Assembly (NCBI RefSeq): GCF_014646355.1
Contig: NZ_BMNH01000001.1
Span: 710,675-774,674 of the forward strand
DNA length: 64,000 nt
DNA from: Nonomuraea cavernae
GTDB lineage: Bacteria; Actinomycetota; Actinomycetes; Streptosporangiales; Streptosporangiaceae
Reading direction: 5' to 3'
Positions 1 to 9,247 of the stretch are shown in pieces. Numbering within the stretch: position 1 is the stretch's first letter; each line of letters begins with the position of its first letter. Both the position numbers and the translations under genes were made by a program. The notes beneath the pieces were generated by a model. It searched no databases and had not been told where the DNA came from. It saw nothing but the letters and a program-made list of their open reading frames with translations.

Positions 1-150
1 TTCATGGCCCGCTGCTGGATTTCGGTCAGATTTGACTCGGACAAGCTGGGTAGGTCCTTCGATTCCGGAACATATCCCCCGGGCCACATCAGGTCCGGGT
101 TACCGTCGGTCAGAGGACCGTCGGGGGCCAAGGAACGAAGGAGCGTGTTC

Positions 151-672
151 ATGAAGGACGCCCTCGCGATCCACCGCTGGCTCCTCGCACACCAGGTCCA
201 TCATGAGATCGTACGCCTTCCGCGTCCTATGACTCACGCGGACGAGCTACCTGAGATGATCTCCGCACCACCCGGAAGGTGCGTGGCCGTCACGGTGTTC
301 GAGGTCGCCACCAGGGTGCGAAACGAGGTCGTCGCCGTCGTCTCCACGGTGGCCGCGCCGCCCCGGCCCGGAGTGCTCGGCCGGCTGCTGGGCGCCCGCA
401 ACGTACGGCCGGCGCCCGCCTTCCTGGTCAACTCCGCCACCGACTACGCGGCCGGGCTCGTCAGCCCGTTGCTGCTGCCCGACGAGCTGCCGGTGCTGAT
501 CGACGAACGTCTCCGGCCGGACAAGGATCCGATCTTCACCGCCACCGGCGAACGCCACACCGCCATCTCCCTGCGTGCCCTTGACCTGCTGACTCTCCTG
601 TCCGGCAAGAGCGTCGACCTGGCAGTCGCACGTCCCAGGGGATCACGTGTGGCGGTCGCGTCGCGGCACTGA
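151..672 (+). CDS. YbaK/ProX-like aminoacyl-tRNA deacylase family protein
   Basis: 173 residues. Members of the YbaK family hydrolyse mischarged aminoacyl-tRNA in the cytosol, and this one resembles the short stand-alone actinobacterial forms. The N-terminus has the family look (ALAIHRWLLAHQVHHEIVRL), followed by a PPGRCVAV segment and a C-terminal FTATGERHTAISLRALDL segment. The reading frame stays open to position 4, but I chose the ATG at 151 because AAGGAG at 138-143 sits seven bases upstream and the homologous part begins there. It lies just upstream of the DUF6049-murJ pair. The family assignment rests on recalled similarity, and the substrate tRNA cannot be told from sequence. Confidence 0.6.
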   Translation: MKDALAIHRWLLAHQVHHEIVRLPRPMTHADELPEMISAPPGRCVAVTVFEVATRVRNEVVAVVSTVAAPPRPGVLGRLLGARNVRPAPAFLVNSATDYAAGLVSPLLLPDELPVLIDERLRPDKDPIFTATGERHTAISLRALDLLTLLSGKSVDLAVARPRGSRVAVASRH

Positions 673-719
673 ACCCGTACCATTGCGGGCGTGCGTCGTA
701 CTTCAGCCCAGGCGGACGC

Positions 720-2855
720 GTGATCCGTAAGGTCACGGTGCTCGCCGCCCTGTCCACCACGTTGCTCGCGCCCCTGGTCGCGACGACGCCGGACACCGCT
801 GCCGCGACGACGGTGATGACGGCCCGGCAGGGGCTCGAGCTGACGGTCACGTCCATCACCCCCGAGTTCACCACCGGCGCCGCCGACGAGATCAAGATCA
901 GCGGGACGATCCGCAACGACACCGGCGCCGCCATGCCCGGCCTGCGGGTCCAGCTGCGCTACTCGGGGCAGCGGCTGGCCGATCGGGCCGCCATCGACTC
1001 CTACCTGGCCGACCAGACCCCACCGACGCTCCCGGGCAACGTCTCCACCTCGTCGAGCATGGACTTCCCCGCGCTGGAGGCCGGCGCGTCGGCCACCTGG
1101 GAGATCACCCGCACACCGGCGCAGTTGCAGCTCAGCTCGTTCGGCGTCTACCCGGTGGCCGTCGAGGTGCTGCAACAGGGCTGGCGATCGCTCGGCGTGC
1201 AACGCACGCTGCTCACGTACGCGCCCCCGACGCCGCAGAGGCCACCGCGCAACCGGCTCGCCGTCGTCCTGCCGATCATCGACCAGCCGCACCGCGCCGA
1301 CGACGCCACCTTCACCGACGACAAGCTGAGCGCGGCCCTGACCGGCAAGGGCCGGCTCGCCGACCTGGCCCGCATCGCCAAGACAGCGTCCAAGAACGTC
1401 ACCTGGATCGTCGACCCCGCGCTCCTCGACGACGCGCACGCGATGACCAAGCCCTACTCCCTCAGCACCAAGGACGGGCTCCAGAAGAAACCCGCCGACG
1501 GCGGCGCCACCCAGTGGCTCACCGATCTGCGATCCGCCCTGGCCAACTCCCCCGTGGTGGCCACCCCCTACGCCGACCCCGACGTGGCCGCCCTCGCCCA
1601 CCGCGGGTTCGACAGCCAGACGGGCCGGGCGATCGAGTTGGGCGGCCAGAAGGCCCGCGAGCTGCTCAAGCCCGACGTGCAGACGAGCACCGCCTGGCCG
1701 GCCGCCGGCCTGATCGACCCCGACGCGCTCGACCTGCTCTCCGTGGGCAAGCCGGGCGTCGCCCGCGTGACGAGGGTCCTGCTCAACTCGACGAACGTGC
1801 CGCCCCTGCCGCCCGTGAGCCACACGCCCGACGCCGCGACGACGCTCGACAGCGTCGCGGGCCCCGTCACCGCGCTCATCGCCGACGCGGGCCTGAGCCG
1901 CATGCTGGAGCCCGACTCCAGCGTCTCCGGCTCGGTGGCGCTCAGCAGGCAGCGGTTCGTCGCCGAGACGGCGATGATCTCCGCCGAGCCCGGCCAGACG
2001 CAGGCCAGATCGCTGGTCATGGCCCCGTCGCGGCGCTGGGACCCCAACCCCACGCTCGTCTCCTCGCTGCTCAAGACCGCCGGCAAGCTGCCGTGGCTGA
2101 CGCTCACCCCGCTCAGCTCGATCAAGCCGGCCACGACCCAGGTGCCGCGGGCCGGCCTGACCTACACCGAGCAGGACCGCAAGGAAGAGCTCGGAGCCAA
2201 GTACCTCGACCCGGTCAAGGAGGTCGCGGGCCGGGCACAGCTCACCTCCGGCATCATCACCGGCAAGCCGCCGTCCGACTTCGACGCGGCGGTGCTCAGG
2301 CTGACCTCCTCCGCCTGGCGCAACCAGTCACGGGCCGGCCGCGCGATGACCAAGATCGTCGACAGCGCGGTGCAGAGCCGGATGAACAAGATCTCGATCA
2401 CCGGCGCCGACCCCGACCGGCCACGCACCCTGGCCGGCGCCGACGGCGTGGTGCCGATCAGCGTCAAGAACTCCCTGCCGGACGAGGTCACGGTCGACAT
2501 CGAGGTCACCTCCAACAGCCCCGCGCGGCTGCAGATCGACGAGCGCGCGTCCACACGGCTGGTGATCGGGGGCAACGGGCAGAGCGGCACCCTCCAGGTC
2601 CCGATGAAGGCGACCATGAGCGGCGGCAGCGGTGACGCCACCGTCAACGTCCAGCTCAAGACCGCCGACGGCCAGCCGTACGGCAAGCCGGTGAAGCTGA
2701 CGATCCGCACCACCGGCTACACCGGGATCGCGCTGGTGATCGTCGGGGCGGCGCTGACGGTCATGTTCGCCGCCGTCGTGACCCGGGTGCTGAGGCGCAG
2801 GTCGCAGCGACGGCTGCAGCGAGCCACCAGGACACGGGAAAGTGAGACCGTATGA
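720..2855 (+). CDS. DUF6049 family secreted/membrane-anchored protein
   Basis: 711 residues, starting at GTG 720. The N-terminus has a signal peptide (about residues 1-30, ending in an alanine-rich stretch). A long extracytoplasmic part follows, with beta-rich segments near both ends. A single C-terminal membrane segment (about residues 670-690) is followed by an Arg-rich cytoplasmic tail. This matches the actinobacterial DUF6049 family, which is regularly found just upstream of murJ. The stop overlaps the murJ start by four bases (ATGA), which implies translational coupling and a role at the cell envelope. The biochemical function is unknown. Confidence 0.7.
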   Translation: MIRKVTVLAALSTTLLAPLVATTPDTAAATTVMTARQGLELTVTSITPEFTTGAADEIKISGTIRNDTGAAMPGLRVQLRYSGQRLADRAAIDSYLADQTPPTLPGNVSTSSSMDFPALEAGASATWEITRTPAQLQLSSFGVYPVAVEVLQQGWRSLGVQRTLLTYAPPTPQRPPRNRLAVVLPIIDQPHRADDATFTDDKLSAALTGKGRLADLARIAKTASKNVTWIVDPALLDDAHAMTKPYSLSTKDGLQKKPADGGATQWLTDLRSALANSPVVATPYADPDVAALAHRGFDSQTGRAIELGGQKARELLKPDVQTSTAWPAAGLIDPDALDLLSVGKPGVARVTRVLLNSTNVPPLPPVSHTPDAATTLDSVAGPVTALIADAGLSRMLEPDSSVSGSVALSRQRFVAETAMISAEPGQTQARSLVMAPSRRWDPNPTLVSSLLKTAGKLPWLTLTPLSSIKPATTQVPRAGLTYTEQDRKEELGAKYLDPVKEVAGRAQLTSGIITGKPPSDFDAAVLRLTSSAWRNQSRAGRAMTKIVDSAVQSRMNKISITGADPDRPRTLAGADGVVPISVKNSLPDEVTVDIEVTSNSPARLQIDERASTRLVIGGNGQSGTLQVPMKATMSGGSGDATVNVQLKTADGQPYGKPVKLTIRTTGYTGIALVIVGAALTVMFAAVVTRVLRRRSQRRLQRATRTRESETV

Positions 2856-4465
2856 GCCGCTTGCTGCGGGCCAGCGCCATCATGGCCGCGGGCACGATGG
2901 TGTCCAGGGTCACCGGCTTCGTCCGGACCATGGTGCTCGCCTACGCGATCGGCACCATGGCGATGGGCGACGCCTACAACGCGGCGTACGCGATCCCCTA
3001 CAGCATCCTCGACCTGCTGCTGCTCGGCGTGCTGAGCAGCGTCGTGGTGCCGATGATCGTACGAGCGCAGCAGCACGACCCCGACGGCGGCCGGGCGTAC
3101 GAGCAACGGCTGATGACGATCACCACGGTCGCGCTGATCCTGGTCGCGGCGCTGGCGGTGCTGGCGGCGCCGCTGCTCATCGACCTCTACACCACCGACT
3201 GGGAGCCCGGCACCCGTAAGTTCGAGGTGGCGGTGGCGCTGGCCAGGTTCATCCTGCCGCAGCTCGCCTTCTTCGGCATCGGAGCGGTCGCGGGCGCCAT
3301 CCTCAACACCCGGGACCGCTTCGCGGCTCCGATGTGGGCGCCCGTGGTCAACAACCTCGTGGTCATCGGCGTGCTGGCGGCCTACGCGGTGATCGCCGGC
3401 ACGACCGGCGGCGACATCTCCAAGGTCACCAACGGGCAGCTGGCCCTGCTCGGCCTCGGCACCACGGCCGGCATCGTGGCGCAGGCGCTGGTCCTGGTCA
3501 TCGCGCTCAAGCGGGTCGGGTTCGCCTTCGTCCCCCGCTTCGACCTGCGCAACGCGCGGCTCGGCGAGATGGGCCGGGCGGGCATCTGGACCATCGGCTA
3601 CGTGATCATCACCCAGCTCGGGTTCATGCTGACCACCAACCTGTCCAGCGCGGCGGGCGACGCGGTCCCCGGCCACGGCATCACCCCCTACACCTTCGCC
3701 TTCCAGCTCTTCCAGCTGCCCTACGGCGTCATCGGCGTCTCGGTGATCACCGCCATGCTGCCGCGGATGAGCCGGGGGGTGACCGAGGGGCGGCTGGACG
3801 ACGTACGCGGAGAGTTCGGGTCGAGTGTCCGCCTGATCAGCTCGGTGATGGTGCCGGTGTCGCTGCTGCTGATGGTGCTCGGCCCGGCGATCACCGTACC
3901 GATCTACGCCCATGGGGCCACCTCGGTCGAGGCGGCCAAATACATCGGCAACGTGCTGCAGGTGTACGGCCTGGCGCTGGTGCCGTTCGCGATCTTCCAG
4001 TTGCTGCTGCGCGTCTTCTACGCCTTCGGCGACACCCGCACGCCGGTGTTCGTCGGCGCGGGCACGACCGCGGTCAACGCGGTGCTCATGGTGGTCTTCT
4101 TCCAGTTGCTGCCCGCCCGCTACGCCGTGATGGGGCTGGCCTTCGCCTACGCCGTCGCCTACGCCCTCGGCGCGATGGTGGCCTGGTGGCTGGCCGCCCG
4201 GCGGGTGCGGGGGCTGGGCGGCTGGGAGATCGGCATGGCGCTGACCAGGATGTATCTCGCGGCCCTGCCCTCCGCCGTGCTGGCACTGGCCGCGGTGTGG
4301 ACCGCTCAGCAGGTCTTCGGAGGGCTCGACTTCCTCAATTCTCTGATCATCTTGGCCGTAGGCGGTGGGCTGGGCATGCTGTTGTATCTCGCGGTCGCCC
4401 ACCGGGCGCGCATTCCCGAGGTCAACTCGATCGTTGGGATGGTCGCCGGGAGGGTAGGGCGTTAG
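2852..4465 (+). CDS. murJ: Lipid II flippase MurJ (MviN)
   Basis: 537 residues, a MATE/MOP-superfamily membrane protein with about 14 predicted helices. It flips lipid II across the plasma membrane for peptidoglycan synthesis. The N-terminal ASAIMAAGTMVSRVTGFVRT segment is typical of MurJ. In mycobacteria MurJ (Rv3910) is fused to a pseudokinase and an extracellular domain. Here MurJ ends after the membrane domain, and the equivalent pseudokinase is the separate gene starting at 4631. The start ATG overlaps the stop of the DUF6049 gene. Confidence 0.92.
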   Translation: MSRLLRASAIMAAGTMVSRVTGFVRTMVLAYAIGTMAMGDAYNAAYAIPYSILDLLLLGVLSSVVVPMIVRAQQHDPDGGRAYEQRLMTITTVALILVAALAVLAAPLLIDLYTTDWEPGTRKFEVAVALARFILPQLAFFGIGAVAGAILNTRDRFAAPMWAPVVNNLVVIGVLAAYAVIAGTTGGDISKVTNGQLALLGLGTTAGIVAQALVLVIALKRVGFAFVPRFDLRNARLGEMGRAGIWTIGYVIITQLGFMLTTNLSSAAGDAVPGHGITPYTFAFQLFQLPYGVIGVSVITAMLPRMSRGVTEGRLDDVRGEFGSSVRLISSVMVPVSLLLMVLGPAITVPIYAHGATSVEAAKYIGNVLQVYGLALVPFAIFQLLLRVFYAFGDTRTPVFVGAGTTAVNAVLMVVFFQLLPARYAVMGLAFAYAVAYALGAMVAWWLAARRVRGLGGWEIGMALTRMYLAALPSAVLALAAVWTAQQVFGGLDFLNSLIILAVGGGLGMLLYLAVAHRARIPEVNSIVGMVAGRVGR

Positions 4466-4630
4466 GAACGCGGGCCGAACCAACGCGGCACTAGCATGGT
4501 GCCCGACACGCACGAATGGAAGCAGGAGGCGCGTGGGCGGATCCACCCGGCATAGCATGCCTACGTGGGACACCTCCGCGCAGGCGCGTCGAGTCATTAG
4601 CACACCCGATCGGCCGAGCGGAGTGAGTCA

Positions 4631-6142
4631 GTGAGCACGTCTGCCGTCGAACCCGGCACCCGTCTCGCCGAACGCTTCCGGCTCGAGGACCGGGTCAGCG
4701 AATCCGATGGTGCCACGCTGTGGAAGGCGATCGACGAGATCCTCGCCCGCCCGGTCGCCGTGCACACCTTCGCGCCCGAGTTTCCGCGCGTCCAAGAGGT
4801 GGTGACCGCCGCCCGGGCGGCCAGCCGGCTCACCGACCCGCGTCTGACCCAGGTCTTCGACGCGGCCCAGGAGGACGACTACTCCTACGTGGTCAGTGAG
4901 TGGGTCACCGGCGACACGCTGGCCGACCTGCTCGCCGCCGGTCCCCTCGACCCCGAGCGGGCGGCCGGGCTGGTCGCCGAGGCCGCCGAGGCGCTCGCCC
5001 ACGCCCACGAGGCCAACCTCTACCACCTGTGCCTGCGCCCCGCCCACCTGGTGTGGACCACCGGCAACATCGTCAAGGTGCTGGGCGTCGCGGTCGACGC
5101 GGCCCTGGCCGGGCTCACCACCGACCAGCCCGCCCTCGACGACGCCGAGGGGCTGGGCCGGTTGCTCTACGCCGGGCTGACCGGCCACTGGCCCGGCGAC
5201 GAGGAGGAGCACGGCCTGCCGGCCGCTCCCATGAACGACGGGCACTTCTGCACGCCCCGCCAGGTCACCGCCGGCGTGCCCAGCTACCTGGAGACGGTCA
5301 CGGTCAGGGCCTGCCTGCCCGAGGCGCGCCGGGGGCAGAGCCCGCTGACCAGCCCGGCCGAGGTCGCCGAGGCGCTGGCCGGCGTGGCCCGGCCGATGCC
5401 GATCCCCATCGCCTATCCCCAGACCCCTCCCTCGGTGCCGGCGGCGTCCCCCTCCGAGGGTCTCGACACCGAGCGACGGCCCGCGGCGCCGCCGCGCCCG
5501 ACCATGCAGCACCACCACATGGCGCCCCAAAACGGCGGCGTCCTCAACCGGGTGCTGATGACCGTCGTGGTGCTGCTGGTCATCGCCGCGGTCGGCGTGG
5601 GGGCCTGGACGATCGGCCGCAGCCTGGGCAGCCCGAGCACGCCGGAGGCCGCCGACCCCTCGACCACGCCGAGCACCAAGCCCTCCACCCAGCCGCAGGC
5701 CGTCAAGGCCGAAGAGGCCAACGGCTTCGACCCGCTCGGCGACCGCGAGGAGAAGCAGGAGCTGGCGCACCTGACGATCGACGGCAAGCCCAGCACGTTC
5801 TGGAAGACCGACAACTACAACAGCGCCGAGCTGGGCAATCTCAAGGACGGCGTGGGCCTGCTCCTCGACATGGGCAAGTCCATGCAGATCAGCGACGTGG
5901 TGGCCACGCTGGCCGACGCGCCGGGCGCGACCGTGGAGCTGAAGGTCGGCAGCAAGCCGGAGCTCTCCTCACTCAAGACCGTGGCCAAGGCGAAGGACGC
6001 CTCGGGCAAGATCACTCTTACTCCTGATCAAGCCGCAACCGGCCAGTACGTTTTGATCTGGTTTACGCGTCTTCCGGCAGATGCGGGCAAGTTTCATGGC
6101 ACCATCTATGAAGTAGTGGTGCACTCTCCCGGATCGGCATAA
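4631..6142 (+). CDS. Membrane-anchored pseudokinase with extracellular C-terminal domain
   Basis: 503 residues, starting at GTG 4631. Residues about 10-260 resemble a protein kinase fold but lack the catalytic signatures. The ATP-binding lysine position reads RPVAVHTF, the catalytic loop reads YHLCLRPAHL where HRDLKPxN is expected, and no DFG is present. A proline-rich linker leads to one membrane helix (about residues 306-328). A C-terminal extracellular domain of about 140 residues follows, of the discoidin/galactose-binding type (TIDGKPSTFWKTDNYNSAEL). This is the same domain series that is fused to MurJ in mycobacteria, so a role in controlling MurJ or lipid II flipping is inferred. It is followed 15 bases later by the sigma factor gene. 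Confidence 0.75.
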   Translation: MSTSAVEPGTRLAERFRLEDRVSESDGATLWKAIDEILARPVAVHTFAPEFPRVQEVVTAARAASRLTDPRLTQVFDAAQEDDYSYVVSEWVTGDTLADLLAAGPLDPERAAGLVAEAAEALAHAHEANLYHLCLRPAHLVWTTGNIVKVLGVAVDAALAGLTTDQPALDDAEGLGRLLYAGLTGHWPGDEEEHGLPAAPMNDGHFCTPRQVTAGVPSYLETVTVRACLPEARRGQSPLTSPAEVAEALAGVARPMPIPIAYPQTPPSVPAASPSEGLDTERRPAAPPRPTMQHHHMAPQNGGVLNRVLMTVVVLLVIAAVGVGAWTIGRSLGSPSTPEAADPSTTPSTKPSTQPQAVKAEEANGFDPLGDREEKQELAHLTIDGKPSTFWKTDNYNSAELGNLKDGVGLLLDMGKSMQISDVVATLADAPGATVELKVGSKPELSSLKTVAKAKDASGKITLTPDQAATGQYVLIWFTRLPADAGKFHGTIYEVVVHSPGSA

Positions 6143-6157
6143 CCAGGAATCCCTCTT

Positions 6158-6793
6158 GTGAACTCCCCACCCGAGACACCTTCTCCCGCGGATCGGCCGG
6201 CTGTCAGCGACGCCGACCTGCTGACCGCGCACATCAACGGGGATCCACACGCCTTCAGCGAGATCGTCAAGAGGCACCGCGACCGCATGTGGGCCGTCGC
6301 CCTGCGCACCCTCGGCGACCCCGACGAGGCTGCCGACGCGGTCCAGGACGCGTTCGTGTCCGCCTATCGCAAGGCCGGCACCTTCCGCGGCGAGGCGGCG
6401 GTCACCACCTGGCTGCACCGCATCGTCGTCAACGCCTGTCTCGACCGGATGCGCCGCAAGTCCATCAGGCCCGTGGCCGACGACGAGCTCATCGAGGCCG
6501 CCGAACGCGACAGCCCGCTGCCCGACCAGACCGTCGAGCGTGAGGTCTCGATGGAGGTTTCGGCCGCCCTGAAGCTGCTGCCCACCGACCAGCGAGCGGC
6601 GCTCGTCCTGGTCGACATGATGGGCTATTCGGTCGAAGACGCAGCTCAGGTGCTTGACGTGCCCAGCGGGACGGTGAAGAGCCGGTGCGCGCGGGGGCGC
6701 GCGAAACTTGCCCCAATTCTTTCGCATCTGCGGAACCGATCAGACCTCAGTCGCGTCTCATCCGCGAAGGGAGCAGAACTTCGTGACGGGTGA
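6158..6793 (+). CDS. sigM: ECF RNA polymerase sigma factor, SigM family
   Basis: 211 residues with sigma region 2 (FSEIVKRHRDRMWAVALRTL, then DEAADAVQDAFVSAYRKAGT) and region 4 (LKLLPTDQRAALVLVDMMGY, then VEDAAQVLDVPSGTVKSR). The GTG start lies 15 bases after the pseudokinase stop. Its 3' end overlaps the next gene, a zinc-motif anti-sigma factor. The position between the murJ arm and trxBA matches sigM in Mycobacterium and Streptomyces, where it responds to envelope or thiol stress. The stimulus in this organism is inferred. Confidence 0.85.
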   Translation: MNSPPETPSPADRPAVSDADLLTAHINGDPHAFSEIVKRHRDRMWAVALRTLGDPDEAADAVQDAFVSAYRKAGTFRGEAAVTTWLHRIVVNACLDRMRRKSIRPVADDELIEAAERDSPLPDQTVEREVSMEVSAALKLLPTDQRAALVLVDMMGYSVEDAAQVLDVPSGTVKSRCARGRAKLAPILSHLRNRSDLSRVSSAKGAELRDG

Positions 6794-7664
6794 TACGCAC
6801 TACGATCTGGACGTCCTGGCAGAGCTTGCCGAGGATCTCCTAGACGCTGGCACGGCCCGCCAGGTCCGCGAGCATCTCGCGGTATGCGACCCCTGTGGGG
6901 AGCTACTGGCCGACCTGGCAGCGGTTCGCGAGGTGCTCGCGGCGACTCCCACACCGGCCATGCCGATGGGTGTCGCGCTACGCATCGACAAGGCGCTCGC
7001 CGCCGAGCTCCGCGAAGCCGAGTCCTACGGGGCGCGGCGGGGTGGGGTGGGGCTCGCGGAGACACCTGACTGGGACGAGCTCATGCGCGACTCCCCATGG
7101 GAGCGGCCGGCCGAGGCGCCGGAGCCCGCTCGCCTGGGGGTGGTCGCCGAGGACGGCACGATCGTCCCGGCCGGTCGCCGCGCCGCACGACGTCGCCGGT
7201 GGGCGATGCCCGCGGTGGCGGCTGCCGCGGCCGCGGCCGTGGTGGGCACCGCGGTGGTCTCCAGCGGCCTGCTCGCCTCCGGTGGCAGCGGCCCCGACCT
7301 CGTGTTCGAGGCTGACGCGCCGTCGCCGACCAGGGAAGAGGCGAGAGCCAGGGCCTACGCGCTGACCGACAGCGGCCACAACTACAGCGATCAGGAGCTG
7401 CGCCAGCCCCTTGAGGGCTTCCTGGCTCCGGCACCGATCATCAACGGCGGCTCTCCCGACGTCGACAAGGTCGACACATGTGTGAGCAAGGTGGCCACGC
7501 GTTCCAAGCTCACGACGTACGCCGTGGACCAGGGCCAGTACAACGGCCAGGAGGCCATCATCGTCGCGTCCTGGAAGGACAAGGCGTCCGGCAGGCTGCG
7601 CATCGACATCGTCGATCCGTTCAACTGCAAGAACCTGCGCAAACCGATGCTCGGCCGCTGGTGA
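6783..7664 (+). CDS. Membrane-bound anti-sigma factor for SigM
   Basis: 293 residues. The N-terminal 45 residues carry the zinc anti-sigma signature: REHLAVCDPC gives the H-x3-C-x2-C pattern. One membrane helix follows a basic segment (RRAARRRRWAMP, then an alanine/valine-rich helix near residues 140-165), and then comes an extracytoplasmic domain of about 125 residues. The reading frame is open upstream into sigM, but GTG 6783 is preferred: AAGGGA lies about ten bases upstream and the protein then starts just before the sigma-binding domain. It overlaps sigM by 11 bases, which fits a coupled sigma/anti-sigma pair. Confidence 0.8.
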   Translation: MTGDTHYDLDVLAELAEDLLDAGTARQVREHLAVCDPCGELLADLAAVREVLAATPTPAMPMGVALRIDKALAAELREAESYGARRGGVGLAETPDWDELMRDSPWERPAEAPEPARLGVVAEDGTIVPAGRRAARRRRWAMPAVAAAAAAAVVGTAVVSSGLLASGGSGPDLVFEADAPSPTREEARARAYALTDSGHNYSDQELRQPLEGFLAPAPIINGGSPDVDKVDTCVSKVATRSKLTTYAVDQGQYNGQEAIIVASWKDKASGRLRIDIVDPFNCKNLRKPMLGRW

Positions 7665-7708
7665 CCACTGGCAACCGCCGGTAATCGCTGGTAGCGAAAT
7701 CTCACGTC

Positions 7709-7740
7709 AGAGCCCGCCTAGGCGGGCTCTTTCGGTTTGT
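7709..7740 (+). terminator. Rho-independent terminator after the anti-sigma gene
   Basis: Ten-base perfect stem AGAGCCCGCC/GGCGGGCTCT (7709-7718 and 7721-7730) closed by TA and followed by the T-rich stretch TTCGGTTTGT. It separates the sigM operon from trxBA. Confidence 0.75.
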
Positions 7741-7784
7741 CGGAGCGTGGTGGTTCGGTTGTCGGGGCGTGGTGGTGAAGGCAC

Positions 7785-7812
7785 GGGAATCACGGCGGCC
7801 TAGGATCTGTTG
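7785..7812 (+). promoter_or_regulatory. Sigma-R-type promoter of trxBA
   Basis: GGGAAT at 7785-7790 and GTTG at 7809-7812 are separated by exactly 18 bases. This is the consensus for the thiol-stress sigma factor SigR (SigH in mycobacteria), which is known to drive trxBA in Streptomyces. Expected transcription would start near 7818-7820, about 30 bases before the trxB start. Confidence 0.7.
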
Positions 7813-7851
7813 ACGCCACTGGCAACCACAGACGAGGAAGGCGTGGGAGCG

Positions 7852-8784
7852 TTGAGCGACGTTCGTAACGTGATCATCATTGGGTCGGGCCCTGCGGGCT
7901 ACACCGCGGCGGTCTACTCGGCCCGCGCCGAGCTCAAGCCGCTGGTCTTCGAGGGGTCGGTCACCGCCGGTGGCGCCCTGATGAACACCACCGACGTGGA
8001 GAACTTCCCCGGCTTCCCCGACGGCATCATGGGCCCCGACCTGATGGACAACCTGCGCAAGCAGGCCGAGCGGTTCGGCGCCGAGCTGGTCGCGGACGAC
8101 GTGGTCGAGGTCGACCTCGAGGCCACCCCCAAGGTGGTCAAGACCTACTCCGACACCTACTACGCCAAGTCGGTCATCCTGGCGATGGGCTCCGGCTACC
8201 GGGAGCTCGGCCTGGTGAACGAGAAGCGGCTGTCCGGCCGCGGCGTCTCGTGGTGTGCCACCTGTGACGGCTTCTTCTTCCGCGACAAGGACATCGTGGT
8301 CGTCGGCGGCGGCGACACGGCGATGGAGGAGGCCACGTTCCTCACCCGGTTCGGCCGCATGGTCACCGTCGTGCACCGTCGCGACGAGCTGCGCGCCAGC
8401 AAGATCATGCAGGAGCGGGCGTTCGCCAACGACAAGATCCGGTTCGTCTGGGACAGCGAGGTCGTCGACGTCCTGGGCGACAGCAGGGTCGAGGCGGTGA
8501 AGCTGCGCAACGTCAAGACCGGCGAGGAGTGCGAGCTGGCCACCGACGCGCTGTTCCTGGCGATCGGTCACGACCCCCGCACCGAGCTCGTCAAGGGTCA
8601 GATCGATCTCGACGACGAGGGGTACATCAAGGTGGCGTCGCCGAGCACCGCGACCAACCTCGACGGCGTGTTCGCCGCGGGTGACGTCGTCGACCACACC
8701 TACCGCCAGGCCATCACCGCGGCCGGCACCGGCTGCGCGGCGTCGCTCGACTCCGAGCGCTGGCTGGCCAACAACGAGAGTTAA
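7852..8784 (+). CDS. trxB: Thioredoxin-disulfide reductase
   Basis: 310 residues. It uses NADPH and FAD to reduce thioredoxin in the cytosol. An FAD-binding [10 protein letters not shown] motif is near the N-terminus, the redox pair is in [11 protein letters not shown], and an NADPH-binding [12 protein letters not shown] motif and a C-terminal [20 protein letters not shown] segment follow. Three starts are possible (TTG 7810, GTG 7843, TTG 7852). I prefer TTG 7852 because GAGGAAGG lies about ten bases upstream and homologs begin with the equivalent of [13 protein letters not shown]. trxA follows 10 bases downstream. Confidence 0.9.
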   Translation: MSDVRNVIIIGSGPAGYTAAVYSARAELKPLVFEGSVTAGGALMNTTDVENFPGFPDGIMGPDLMDNLRKQAERFGAELVADDVVEVDLEATPKVVKTYSDTYYAKSVILAMGSGYRELGLVNEKRLSGRGVSWCATCDGFFFRDKDIVVVGGGDTAMEEATFLTRFGRMVTVVHRRDELRASKIMQERAFANDKIRFVWDSEVVDVLGDSRVEAVKLRNVKTGEECELATDALFLAIGHDPRTELVKGQIDLDDEGYIKVASPSTATNLDGVFAAGDVVDHTYRQAITAAGTGCAASLDSERWLANNES

Positions 8785-8794
8785 GGAGCGCACC

Positions 8795-9109
8795 GTGAAG
8801 GCAGTAACCGACGCCACGTTCGAGGCTGAGGTCCTCAAGAGCGACAAGCCCGTTCTGGTCGACTTCTGGGCCGAATGGTGTGGCCCGTGCCGTCAGGTGG
8901 CGCCCATCCTGGAGGAGATCGCCAAGGAGCACGGCGACAAGTTGGAGATCGTCAAGCTCAACATCGACGAGAACCCCAACGTTCCGCGTGACTACGGTGT
9001 GCTCCAGATCCCCACGATGAACGTCTTCAAGGGTGGAGAGGTCGTCAAGCAGATCATCGGCGCCAAGCCGAAGGCCATGCTGCTGAGGGAGCTCGACGGC
9101 ATCATCTAG
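8795..9109 (+). CDS. trxA: Thioredoxin
   Basis: 104 residues with the canonical active site [11 protein letters not shown], a normal length for a stand-alone thioredoxin. GTG 8795 has AAGGAG at 8783-8788. It forms an operon with trxB, is predicted to be read from the sigma-R-type promoter, and ends at a strong hairpin terminator. It serves as the cytosolic protein disulfide reductant. Confidence 0.93.
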   Translation: MKAVTDATFEAEVLKSDKPVLVDFWAEWCGPCRQVAPILEEIAKEHGDKLEIVKLNIDENPNVPRDYGVLQIPTMNVFKGGEVVKQIIGAKPKAMLLRELDGII

Positions 9110-9132
9110 GCCGCCGCTCCGCCGCACTCACC

Positions 9133-9168
9133 GCGAAAGCCCCCTGCCGGGAGGCAGGGGGCTTTCGC
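9133..9168 (+). terminator. Terminator hairpin after trxA
   Basis: Perfect 16-base stem (GCGAAAGCCCCCTGCC at 9133-9148, its complement at 9153-9168) with a GGGA loop. There is no T tract, which is common for terminators in high-GC Actinobacteria. It is symmetric, so it could also stop transcription from the opposing GNAT gene. Confidence 0.8.
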
Positions 9169-9247
9169 ATGGGCTCGCATTCTGTACGGGAGGACGCTCC
9201 GGGAAACACGCCTTTGAGGTACGCCGTTGGGTACGCCCTTGGGACAT

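Noticed and set aside
671..695. ECF-type promoter (GAACC, then CGTC) before the DUF6049 gene
   Set aside because: The match is partial (GGAAC is not complete and the spacing is only approximate), so it is not listed as a feature.
444..1823. Long minus-strand frame opposite the DUF6049 gene
   Set aside because: It is an Arg/Gly/His-rich shadow of a high-GC gene, with no family resemblance and no ribosome site. The + strand gene has a signal peptide, membrane segment and coupled murJ.
2717..4603. 628-residue minus-strand frame opposite murJ
   Set aside because: The composition (His, Gln, Asp, Gly rich) is typical of antisense frames in GC-rich DNA. murJ is unmistakable on the other strand.
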